Origin: Pachyseris speciosa
Lineage: Eukaryota; Cnidaria; Anthozoa; Scleractinia; Pachyseridae
DNA length: 64,000 bases
Direction: 5' to 3'
NCBI GenBank assembly: GCA_016490735.1
Contig: JAEMWC010000969.1
Coordinates: 123,501 to 187,500 of the forward strand
The notes below the pieces were generated by a model. It worked only from the letters and a program-made list of their open reading frames with translations, had not been told where the DNA came from and searched no databases. This document shows positions 54,640 to 64,000 of the stretch, one piece after another; within the stretch, counting starts at the first letter, position 1, and each line of letters begins with the position of its first letter. A program made the translations under genes and the position numbers.

Positions 54640-56545
54640 AGATCGCACGTGGCAGTGTAATTATCTTTTCAAGATCCTGCAAGTCCCCACTGTAAAATCT
54701 ATTAACGATCCTATCAGAGGTCTTGCAAATTGCATTGATTGCAAGGATAATTTAACGATTTCAAGATAAGAGCCTTAAAAAACGTTGAGAAGTTTTAACA
54801 ATCCTCATTAGAAGATCTTTTCAAGATTCCTTTGAAGATTCTCTTAAGATCCTTAAGCCGGGGAGTCCTCTTAAAATATTTTAGAATATTTTGGGATCCT
54901 GGCAAAGATCTTTGTGATTTGATTGAACAGATCCTTCCAAAATCCTGTAAGGATCCTAATAGAATCTTTAAAGATCTTAAAGGATCCTAATAAAGATCTT
55001 TTCAAGGTCCCATTGAAGATCCTTTTAAGATCTTTGAGGGATCCTTATAAAATCGTTGAGGATCTTGAAGGATCCTGTCAAGGATCTTAGCAAATTGATT
55101 GAAAGAATTTTTTCACAATCCTGGAAGGATCCTCATCAAATCCTTAAGGATCCTACTAAAGATCTTTTCAAGATCCTGCTTCAGATCCTTTTAAGATCCT
55201 TGAAGGATCCTTACCAAATCCTTAAGGATCCTACTAAAGATCTTTTCAGGATCCTGCTTAAGATCTTTCTAAGATCCTTGAAGGATCCTTATTAAATCCT
55301 TAAGGATCCTACTAAAGATCTTTTCAAGATCCTGCTTAGATCCTCATAGGATCCTTATTAAATCCTTAAGGATCCTACTAAAGATCTTTTCAAGATCCTG
55401 CTTAAGATCCTGGTAAGATCCTTAAAGGATCCTTATTAAATCCTTAAGGATCCTACTAAAGATCTTTTCAAGATCCTGCTTCAGATCCTCAAAGGATCCT
55501 TATCAAATCCTTAAGGATCCTACTAAAGATCTTTTCAGGATCCTGCTTAAGATCTTTCTTAGATCCTTGAAGGATCCTTATTAAATCCTTAAGGATCCTA
55601 CTAAAGATCTTTTCAAGATCCTGCTTAAGATCCTCAAAGGATCCTTATCAAATCCTTAAGGATCCTACTAAAGATCTTTTCAGGATCCTGCTTAAGATCT
55701 TTCTAAGATCCTTGAAGGATCCTTATTAAATCCTTAAGGATCCTACTAAAGATTTTTTCAAGATCCTGCTTAGATCCTCATAGGATCCTTATTAAATCCT
55801 TAAGGATCCTACTAAAGATCTTTTCAAGATCCTGCTTAAGATCCTGGTAAGATCCTTAAAGGATCCTTATTAAATCCTTAAGGATCCTACTAAAGATCTT
55901 TTCAAGATCCTGCTTAAGATCCTCAAGGGATCCTTATCAAATCCTTAAGGATCCTACTAAAGATCTTTTCAGGATCCTGCTTAAGATCTTTCTAAGATCC
56001 TTGAAAGATCCTTATTAAATCCTTAAGGATCCTACTAAAGATCTTTTCAAGATCCTGCTTAGATCCTCATAGGATCCTTATTAAATCCTTAAGGATCCTA
56101 CTAAAGATCTTTTCAAGATCCTGCTTAAGATCCTGGTAAGATCCTTAAAGGATCCTTATTAAATCCTTAAGGATCCTACTAAAGATCTTTTCAAGATCCT
56201 GCTTCAGATCCTCAAAGGATCCTTATCAAATCCTTAATGATCCTACTAAAGATCTTTTAAAGATCCTGCTTAAGATCCTCTTAAGATCCTTCAAGGATCC
56301 TAGTAAAAATCCTTGAGGACCTTGAAGGATCCACACGAAGATCTTTGAGGTGAACTTCACCAGGATCTTTGCGAGATCCTCACAAGATCCTCACCAAGTC
56401 AATGAGGATCTTTGTTACCAGTTTTAGAAATTAAAGATCTTTAAAGATCTTTTGAAGATCCTTAGAAGATCCGTAAAGGATCCTCATCTTTAAAGATCTT
56501 TGGCAGTTCTTTGAAGATCTTTGAAGATCCTTAAAGATCCTGTGA
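54640..56545. repeat. GATC-rich satellite with 289-bp higher-order unit
   Basis: Core units share AAGGATCCTACTAAAGATCT. From 55230 the core starts are spaced 78, 66, 78, 67, 78, 67, 78, 66, 78, 67, 78, 66, 78, 67: four unit types making a 289-bp higher-order repeat, with one shortened cycle. Flanks on both sides are older, irregular GATC-rich sequence. GGATCC and AGATCT palindromes are very dense. The 79-codon frame at 55056-55295 is a satellite reading. Confidence 0.95.
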
Positions 56546-58366
56546 GGTTTTTCACCAGGGAGGGGTCTCATGCAATTTCTTCACAATTTTTTATCCTTAT
56601 TTAGTAAGTAGGAAGATAGTGGTTGTTTACCATTTAGCAAAAAAAAAAAACCCGGAAATTTTGGTTGGAATGTAAATGGAAAGCCTATTTTGGTCTTCCC
56701 AAACTGAAAATTTCTGGGGAAAATGGAATTTCTTGAAAGGTAGTCAAAAATTCCTAAACGGAAATGTGAGTTCCATTTGCTCATTTCTACCATTTCTAGG
56801 CCTTTCAGCTTGGATTGCTTTGTAAACATGACCGTTGGGAATGTTTGTGTGAATGGAACAAGCACACCCCAAGGAAATTTTCATTTTGGTGTTTGATGCG
56901 TACCGTTTTCTGCAACAGTCGACGAACTGGCCTTCCCATGTTAAATATGGTAAACAACTATTTTCTACATGGTGCGTTTTCCTCGTTTGTGTCTATCAGG
57001 TAAATGCTAATATTCTGAGAGCAAAGAGTTTCCAACAGTAAACGCATGCACATAATTATGCCTTGTTTGTAGACATCTGCTGGAGAAGCATTTGACGGCG
57101 AATTTAACCTCAAGTTTCCATTCCAATGTGTTAACTACATAATGCTTGATTTGTTCAGACTGAAATTTGTTCGATCTACTTAACCATGTCTTCATAAAAC
57201 GTTGACAGGGTGCCTTTGTTTGTTTCCCTTTCAGGCAAGGATGGTAGAAAAATAGATAAGTTTACTTAGAATTAGGCAAGCCACTAGGGATACAAAAAAT
57301 AAATATAACTTACTGCACAGTTTGAAAGATTCCAAGTAATAAAAGAATGTTGAGGACGGTCGTTTAAAATAATTTAGGGAAAAGAAATAAACTGGTTTTG
57401 TAGTGTATTTGAGCATTTACTTGCACTGTAACCTTTTTGTTCAACTCACATAAGACACTCACTAAATGTTCGTAGCGCTTCCAGCAAACAATTCATCCAC
57501 TGCTTCCACTGGCAAACAAGAAACTTACTCAGTTTGTTGCCAGATCCTGTTGTAAATGGTAACTCCTTGAAAAGTTCCTCTATACACCGTTTTGCTTTCA
57601 AAGACGCAAGTTTGATGAAGCGGCAGAGTGAAGTTAAGAAGCAAAAAGTGAAGTGATTGTTGCTCATTTTCGGATTTGACTGTTGCAGTAGTTTTTCTTT
57701 CACTTGGACCACTTTAAGTTGATAAAACCACACAAAAATGTTTCCCCTCGTCTCCGAGTACTTATATAAGCGATGTGTTTCTTCAGGGAACCTATTGTTT
57801 TCCCAATTAATCCATCGCAAGATCGCCTTGAACTTTAGTCTACCATGTTGAATTTGAAAAAGCTAGTTCCCAGGAAGGCCGTGAGGCCATTAACGCATGC
57901 GCAACTGGACTTGAACGTCACATGGCGTGTGTAAACAATGCGAAAGTGTGATTTTACCTTCTGCCGCGTGGGTTTGAACAGATACAGAGGAGTTTTACGG
58001 ACTCGACTACATTATACTGGTAAAAGGTAGGATTCCCCAGGATTTTACGACCAAAACACATCGGTTGAAGTGAAGAAAACGGACAGACATATAGCTCACA
58101 AGCAACAAAATGCCCCAGGCTGTCTAGAGAGAAAGGTTAGACGTTGAAATGCATCGTTTGGATCACAGATAACTTGACTCAACATCGCTTGTCAGAAGTT
58201 CGAATTTTTCATTTCCGATTCTTTATCTTCTGTTTTGTATCTTTGCCTCATTGTTCTTTAGTTCTGAACGGCTAAAGTTCTAAGCATATGTTCATTTGCG
58301 TGTGATTTAAAGGACTAGAAGTCAGAATTCCTGAATCGGTTGTTCATCACTTTCAAACTCGAAGGC
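56546..58366. other. No gene confirmed
   Basis: A 124-codon minus-strand frame at 57446-57820 lacks an ATG (it opens with TTG) and a TATATAAG box lies within it. No domain was recognised. Other frames are short. Confidence 0.4.
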
Positions 58367-58408
58367 ATTTTTTTTTTTATTTGCAAAGAAAAGACAAATT
58401 ACAGAAGA

Positions 58409-59272
58409 TTACAAGAAAGAAATAGAATACATCAGCACTAGGACTACACGCACGCACGCACGCACGCACGCACGCACACACACATGCAATAACGCAACAC
58501 CTGACAACAACAGCATACAGGGGCAAGGGGCGTTCTCTAGATTTAAGCTGTTGTTTTCTACAGAACTAATGACAGGTAGAAAAAAAGTATTTCTGTTAAA
58601 ATGAAGATGGAAAAGAGATGTGACTTCTTGGGAAAGGAGCCTGTTCCATTTCTTATAATGGAAAGAGAGTTTGGTCTTCTCTTTAGTAATTCGATGCTCC
58701 AATTCATAAACTGCTTTCACTTTGGTTAAGAACACTGCTCTTGATGGTAACACGCCCTTTAGCTTGCAATTGTCAATATACTGTTTTGAAAGTAAAATCA
58801 GATGATTGTATAGTAGGGCATCTTCCGACTGGTGAGTTACGCCAAGAAGTACTTCACCCTCATTAGTTATATGATTCCCAAATAACTGACGTATGGAACT
58901 CCAAAAGCTTTGTATCACAGTACACACAAAGAAAAAGTGTGACATACTTTCTTCGTTGCAAAGACAAGAACCACAGAGAGGGGACTCGGTTTTACCAATT
59001 AAAAAAAAAGAGGTATTTAATGGTAATATTTGATTCAGGATTTTATACTGGAATTCTCGCAATTTTGTATCAAGCGCACATTTAAAAGGGAGTGTATAAA
59101 CAGTTTCCCAATCAAGAATATTTGTTCCCGAGGCATATTGATTTTCAAACTTCTTTTTCGCGGTTGGAGGTTTAGATATCTTTGAAATAAGAAGATTGTA
59201 AATCTTCTTCGAGGATAGGTTTGCCTGAGCAGACATATTGAAAGGTATCGTTTTATTTGTTGCCTGAGGCAC
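58409..59272 (-). pseudogene. LINE ORF2 C-terminal region with zinc-finger-like segment
   Basis: A 287-codon frame. After about 80 residues it reads LREFQYKILNQILPLNTSFF and then CGSCLCNEESMSHFFFVC, the Cys/His segment (C-x2-C, H, C) of the zf-RVT region that follows the RT in plant and animal L1/Tx1-type elements. The first Met is internal to the original ORF2. The last 25 residues come from the CGCA microsatellite. Confidence 0.75.
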
Positions 59273-59547
59273 ATTGCTGTTAATTTATTTTTACCAACCT
59301 GGTGGAAGTGAATGATGAAGAGATTTTAAGTAAAATAAGTAAAGCACATTTAACATAGATTCGGTTGTGTGCGGCTTCTTGCAAATAAACTCACATAAAT
59401 CTCCAACTTAACAAAGTCCTAAAGAAAAGAGTTTCCTATTGAAAACAGATTTGTTGTCAATACATATAAACTTATTATACCAGATTAGTTGGTTGACTAT
59501 TTCATCCAAAGAAGAAAGAGTGGAGTTTTTCAAGAGAGACCAAGCTA

Positions 59548-61355
59548 TCAAACACTCCTTGTAGTACTTTGGTATATATGTATAGCCAATTTAGAGTATT
59601 CGAAGTTGCAATAAAAAAGTAGTCTGCCTCCAACTTTGTTGAGGTAGTGATTTAAAATACACTTCAAAGAGCATGGTGTCTTATCCAGAAATTTTTGGAT
59701 GCACATGATTCTTTGTGCTTCTATCAGAGAGTCAATATGAGGCATCTTTAAGCCTCCTTCATTCACATCATTTATTAGGGTAACACGCTTCACTTTGTCT
59801 TTACCTTTCCAAATGAAGTTGAATAAAATTTGATTGATATCTTTGATAAAATTTTTGTTCGAGCAGACGAGACTCGTACGATATAAAATTTTTGGAATGG
59901 CAAAGGCTTTTATTATCTGTATTTTACCTAACAGTGTGAGACCCCTCAAGCTCCAACTGTTTAAAGTCTTTTTTTTAAGGATTTGATGATGGAGTCCAAA
60001 TTTAATCTATAAAAAAAGTGCATAATCGTAAGTGAAATGTATCTCCAAGATTTTAACTTCTTTAGAGATGTGTTCCACATTTAAATCTTCTGCAGTGACT
60101 CTCGCAGAACCGAGATTCATAACTTCTGTCTTTTGTTTGTTCACTTTCAAGCCAAAAAACACCCCAAATATGTATGAGGTATTGGAAAGCTGATAAAAAG
60201 ATTCCTTGTCTTTAAGAAAAACTGTTAAATCATCAGCAAAAATGACTAATTTAATTCTTGAATGTCAATTTTGATTCCTCTTATTTTTGTATCATTTCTG
60301 ATATTGATGGCTAGTGTCTCCAGTAGAAGAATAAAAAGATAAGGAGAGAGAGGATCACCTTGACGAACCCCTCGGGAGAGTTTAAAGGGCTGAGTCACGA
60401 AACCATTATTCATTACACTGCTAGATATATCCGAGTAAAAGGTAGTAATCCAAGTAATAAAGGATGGTCCGAAATTGAATTTGAATCTTTGAAGTTGTCA
60501 GAGATATAATATCATCAATCGTACGTACTGCATCAAAAATTGTTCTACCATTGACGTAAGCATTCTGGTTGTTGTGTATTATTTCTGGTAAAACATTTTC
60601 TAGTCTGTTAGCAATTGCTTTAGTTCCTATTTTAACATCAACATTAATAAGAGAGATTGGTCTCCAGTTTTTGATTTGCCGTCGATCTCGATCGTTTTTC
60701 TCTATGAGGACAATAACTGCTTGTTTTTGTGAGATTGAAAGCTCTCCATGTTTATAAGAATAGTTCAGGCTTTTTACTAACATTTCACCAAGAACGGGCC
60801 AGAAACATGTGTAGAATTCAATAGTGAGACCATCGTTTCCAGGAGTCTTATTATTTTGAAACGATGATGGTACATTATAACACTCAGCTACGGTCAGTTC
60901 CCCTTCGCAAAGCCGCTGCATTTCTGGAGATAGTTTTGGTATGCTTTCGGAATCCAGGAAAGGACAACGGTTGATTTCCGATTGATTTGTCTCGCTATAA
61001 AGGTCTGAATAGAAAGAGTACAACTCATCCATGAATTTTTAGGATTTGTCGTTATAATACCGTTGGCGAGTTCGACTTTTCGGATCGTGCTCTTTGTCTT
61101 ATTTTTTCTTTCAAGGTTTAGAAAGTAATTATTGTTTTTCTCACCTTTTTCATACCAGGAAGCGCGTGAACGAGTGATTGCTCCTCTAGTGATGTATTCA
61201 TATTCCTTTTCGTACTCTATCTTCAAGTTTTCAAGTTCATTTTGGTTTGCTGTAGTTGGGGTTTCACCTACTTGTTTCTCAGCTTGTTTCAATTTGTTCT
61301 CAATCAGATTCATTCTTTCCCTGCGCTGCTTTGCTTTTACCTTGCTATACTGCAT
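59548..61355 (-). pseudogene. LINE ORF2 reverse transcriptase and linker
   Basis: The linker (61355-60894) ends RSRASWYEKGEKNNNYFLNL, the usual lead-in to the RT. The RT fragment 61032-60421 has NNKTPGNDGLTIEFY, then WRPISLINVDVKIGTKAIA and QNAYVNGRTIFDAVRTI. About 60390-60200 gives SRGVRQGDPLSPYLFILLLE (motif B) and FADDLTVF (catalytic pair). 59949-59548 gives GLTLLGKIQIIKAFAIPKIL and FIWKGKDKVKR. Frame changes occur near 61030, 60420, 60230 and 59950. Confidence 0.85.
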
Positions 61356-61416
61356 AGTCTCTTTCCGTATGTTATATTGTATCCAGTCCCACTGAACTCT
61401 AACATCTTGATTATAA

Positions 61417-61850
61417 TTAATGTCGGTGAGCCAAATAGGAATCTGTTAATTTTAAATATGCTTCATCGTCCAAAATACTATTATTAAACTTCCAAAAAGA
61501 TGGACCGTGTCTTGTGTCACTTATACTATCAATATCTAGTGTTATCGCGGAGTGGTCACTTTTAATTGCGGTTATAATGTCTGCCTTATTTGTCATCCTG
61601 CAGGGAGTCACTAATTAACCAGAAATCAAGACTTCTTTGGATTAAAGGGTTTCTCTGTCTCCAAGTGAAAAGTTTTTTGGTTGGATTTCTTACTCTCCAA
61701 ATATCAATCAAGTCATACTTCGATATGATGTCTTCGAGACTCTTAACAGAATTTTTTATAGAAGGTTTTCCTCCTAAGCAGTCCAAGTTGGGTTCAAACG
61801 TAACATTGAAGTCCCCTCCTAAAATGATCGAAGGCATCGTTTGATTTCTT
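61417..61850 (-). pseudogene. LINE ORF2 endonuclease, C-terminal half
   Basis: Two frames: IILGGDFNVTFEPNLDCLGG (GDFN catalytic motif), FTWRQRNPLIQRSLDFWLIS, then after a frameshift near 61600 SDHSAITLDID (the terminal Ser-Asp-His catalytic motif). The N-terminal half with QET is missing or beyond recognition upstream of 61850. Confidence 0.8.
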
Positions 61851-62285
61851 TAAATCAGATCTTTCGATTGCAACAAGTTTCTGTCAATGAAGTTAAATTA
61901 TATCGACTGATCATTTGAGCATCACTGACATTAATAATAAACTTTGCGTGGAATTTATTTGAAAAATGGCAGTCACCTTTTCCACCATGCAAAGAGTGTT
62001 CCCTTAGACTTCACACACTTTGAACCATTCTTTGACTTCTTTCGACTAAATCAAAACCTTGAGAATCATTGTAAAGCTATAGAAGATTGGTTTAAGCCGG
62101 TTCCCGGAATTGCTGCTCAGCACTTTAAGATTGTTTCAAATGCAGTGAGTTGTTAGAAGCAATTTAGCAATAAAAAGTACAATTGTCGTGACTGAGGCTA
62201 AATCTAACCCAAGGGTTTTGGCCAGTAACTGTCCCTAGTTCACTGAGCTTGCTCCAGGAAGAGTAGCCCCCAAAATAGCTGAAGG
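61851..62285. other. No gene seen
   Basis: Sequence between the LINE's 5' truncation point and the GGCC palindrome. A 70-codon plus-strand frame at 61944-62156 has protein-like composition (HFEPFFDFFRLNQNLENHC) but no supporting start or splice signal. Confidence 0.35.
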
Positions 62286-62289
62286 TCGT

Positions 62290-62405
62290 AAAATGGCCAG
62301 TGGCCGGCCTCGGCCAGGCCAGGCCAGCCTGGGCTGGCCAGATATCAAGCCAGTTCTTCAGTGATGAGGGCTGGCCTGGACCGGCCCCGGCCAGCCACTC
62401 ATTAG
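62290..62405. repeat. GGCC-rich inverted repeat
   Basis: tggccagtggccggcctcgg...gctggccag on the left pairs with gggctggcctggaccggccc...ggccagccac on the right around agatatcaagccagttcttc. It is a striking GC island in AT-rich DNA and probably a small fold-back element. Confidence 0.65.
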
Positions 62406-62661
62406 CATTTTTGGGCATTAGCATTGTTGAAAACTATTAATTTTGGGCCGGCCCAGGCAGGCGTCTTTTTTGCACGGGTATAATGGTAAAAAAAAAAGCC
62501 TGAACTGTTGTCACTTTTGTTGACTTTGTTTCAGTTTCATGCATGGTAACTGTAGAATGTGGAATAAGTAAAACCAATTGCATCTCAAACTTGAAAATTT
62601 GAAAAAGCATGTAATCCCATGATTCTATTTAGTAGCCACCAATGACGTACACTGTATTTAC

Positions 62662-62759
62662 CTGACTATTACATGTAGCGGCCGTTGTTGCATTGGGAAC
62701 ACGATTTTGATTTCCAGTATTAATATTCCCTGGAAGAGCATTGTCATGAGCATTGCATT
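62662..62759 (-). CDS. Internal exon of the right-edge gene
   Basis: On the minus strand a T-rich tract ending TTTATAG precedes, and CAG|GTAAAT follows. The 98 bases complete a split codon and then encode 32 residues without a stop, rich in Asn, Ala and Thr (CNAHDNALPGNINTGNQNRV, then PNATTAATCNSQ), with two Cys at the ends. Its entry phase fits the exon at 63857-64000 (1 + 2 bases), and it exits in phase 0. The next exon was not located. Function unknown. Confidence 0.55.
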
Positions 62760-62884
62760 CTATAAAGAAAAAAAAAAGAGCCACTGGTAATTATCGAACT
62801 GTAATGCTACTCCTACTCCCCTTGCTCTGTCAATTAGACGACTATCTTCTACATGTAAGTGGTCATGATTGCATCGTTATTTAT

Positions 62885-63330
62885 TTAGGGAAATAAATTA
62901 ATTTATTTGTAATTACCAAACTGTAATTTACACCCCCAGGGGTGTTTTGTTCAATACAAAAGACTACAAGTATTGACAGGAAAACCCTTAACAGGAAACA
63001 ACTTCCCTCACTGAAGGGCTACCTAAAATACACATTAAATAATAATTAAAACAGCTGAAAAAAAAAAATCATAAATACATAAACAGGTGAAAATTATGTA
63101 AAAAATTAAACCAGAATCAATGATTAAACTAGTAAAAAATAAACTAAAAGAATGTATTAGTATCCTTCAGGTGTAGAAATGGTTTCAAGTGATCCTTAAA
63201 TTCGTTTCAAGATTCAATTTCGTTTAAATTTAAAGGTAGACTGAGAGAGTTCCATGATTTTACTACTCTAAAGAAATACGAACTGTCAGCCGTCACAAGA
63301 GTAAATGCTAAACAAAAGGAAATAGTGCTC
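62885..63330 (-). mobile_element. 3' end of a LINE, inside the intron
   Basis: The minus strand from about 63290 reads YFFRVVKSWNSLSLPLNLNE, then after a stop FKDHLKPFLHLKD, the usual last residues of CR1-type LINE ORFs. A UTR follows, ending in an AAATAAATTAATT-type tail at about 62885-62905. Confidence 0.6.
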
Positions 63331-63436
63331 ACTGATGAGCTCCGACAAAAAAGCTCCGATTAAAAACATCTATCAAATACAGACGATTTTCCAATACAAA
63401 TCGGGAGACTCTGCCCGCCGGGTTATTGGTTGATGA

Positions 63437-63480
63437 GTCAAGCAAAAAAAAAAAAAAAAAAAAAAAGAAAAGAAAAAAGA
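63437..63480. repeat. Poly(A)-rich tract
   Basis: An A run (about 22 uninterrupted) followed by aaaagaaaagaa. The poly-Phe frames on the other strand come from it. Confidence 0.9.
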
Positions 63481-63856
63481 GAAGAAACAGTACAGGATAA
63501 TCAGCCGCAAAAAACAATGAGAGTAAATCCTCAAAACATATAAACATAACATATTATGTGGTACCATAAATTCAGGAAAATTGCTTAAAAAAATTCCCGA
63601 GAAACCAGCAACAAAAATCCACAACTACAATCAGTCGACAAACAATCGACAATCCATGAGAACAATATAGGAGCAGAATCTTCTATTTTATGGCCGATCA
63701 ACTTCCTATTTTGAACGCGTGTGGAGCGGCTATTTTGTTTGTTGCATGTTTTGTGACAGAGGTTGCGTTTAAAAGCACTTGTTCCTACTCCCCACTCTTG
63801 CAAGACAGAGTTGCCAAGGAACATATGGCACCCATATGGCATTATTTTAATTTCAC

Positions 63857-64000
63857 CTGAAAATCTTCTCGCCTGATGCTGCTCCACGCGTGAATTTTGT
63901 CTTATTTCTCGCTGCCGTTCCCTCTCTACTTCTCGACGCTCCTCGGTACTATTCCTTCTTATTTCGGGATGGCGTTCTTTTTCTCGTGCACTCTCCTCTT
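63857..64000 (-). CDS. Exon of a gene running off the right edge
   Basis: The minus strand is open from the window end for 47 codons and stops at a good donor (TTTTCAG|GTGAAA) at 63857/63856. The peptide is a highly charged helix with an approximate repeat (PEIRRNSTEERREVERERQR, then EIRQNSRVEQHQARRFS). Similar R/E-rich repeats with N-S/E-T steps occur in the N-terminal parts of some Helitron-type and other mobile-element proteins, and in host coiled-coil proteins, so identity is open. Joining to 62759 keeps frame and gives ...RRFS-E-CNAH.... Confidence 0.6.

Larger units (their letters stand above)
58367..61850 (-). mobile_element. L1/Tx1-like LINE, about 3.5 kb, 5'-truncated, inactive
   Basis: Minus strand in order: APE-type endonuclease from within the domain (about 61850-61420), linker (61355-61000), reverse transcriptase (61032 to about 59550), C-terminal region (59272-58560), a (CGCA)n run (58446-58480) and an A-rich tail (complement of the T run at 58369-58380). 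Endonuclease, RT and a terminal poly(A) are as in L1/Tx1 LINEs. Several frameshifts separate the parts. No ORF1 is present upstream. Confidence 0.85.

Noticed and set aside
55056..55295. 79-codon frame with repeated LKDP and KDLF
   Set aside because: Direct translation of the GATC satellite. Later units vary in length by non-multiples of three, so no protein is maintained.
57446..57820. 124-codon minus-strand frame
   Set aside because: It opens with TTG, has no recognised domain, and a TATATAAG sequence lies inside it. It could be an exon but nothing decides this.
63330..63360. CTGATGA followed by a short hairpin (gagctccgac...gctccga)
   Set aside because: No GAAA follows the hairpin, so the catalytic core is incomplete.
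63329..63624. Poly-Phe hydrophobic frames read as membrane proteins
   Set aside because: Produced by the A-rich tract at 63437-63480 read on the opposite strand.

Overview
The window looks like nuclear DNA of an anthozoan cnidarian, most probably a reef-building (scleractinian) coral. This is an inference from content: AT-rich sequence with sparse, intron-split genes, an intronless-CDS rhodopsin-family receptor, a stand-alone RecQ-type helicase, Penelope-like elements (PLEs) with hammerhead-ribozyme motifs, several LINE clades, tRNA-derived SINEs and many fold-back MITEs. Nothing looks bacterial or viral. No database could be searched.

Credible host genes are few. (1) A class A G-protein-coupled receptor, minus strand, 7691-8629. 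(2) A two-exon RecQ-family helicase of 531 residues, minus strand, 30286-32137, whose only frame-preserving intron is GC-AG. (3) A terminal coding exon on the plus strand at 51897-51970 with a poly(A) signal. (4) Two phase-compatible exons on the minus strand (63857-64000 and 62662-62759) of a gene that runs off the right edge.

The rest is repeats, layer on layer. Left part (1-7 kb): a dispersed repeat, a PLE remnant whose inverted ends each carry a hammerhead motif, and a 2.9-kb fold-back element with arms over 1.1 kb. At 9.9-17.8 kb and again, same orientation, at 37.4-49.5 kb lies a diverged direct duplication (copies A and B). Comparing A with B exposes insertions as filled and empty sites: a 1.9-kb TIR element with a 7-bp target duplication in A; and a PLE fragment, a SINE, a hairpin-bearing insert and about 3.7 kb of nested material in B, the last splitting a palindrome that is intact in A.

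The middle (18-37 kb) holds tRNA-like tandem repeats, small palindromic MITEs, a CR1/L2-like LINE broken by a 198-bp insertion, the RecQ gene, and a decayed L1/Tx1-like LINE (ORF1 plus endonuclease). The right part (50-64 kb) has a 44-bp minisatellite of 12 indel-free units, a GATC-rich satellite with a 289-bp higher-order period, a long L1/Tx1-like LINE on the minus strand, a GGCC-rich palindrome and a LINE tail inside the intron of the right-edge gene.

The strongest leads for new biology are the hammerhead-ribozyme candidates (2245-2289 minus, 3469-3513 plus, 38603-38648 plus), the giant fold-back element, the unclassified 1.9-kb TIR element and the higher-order GATC satellite.
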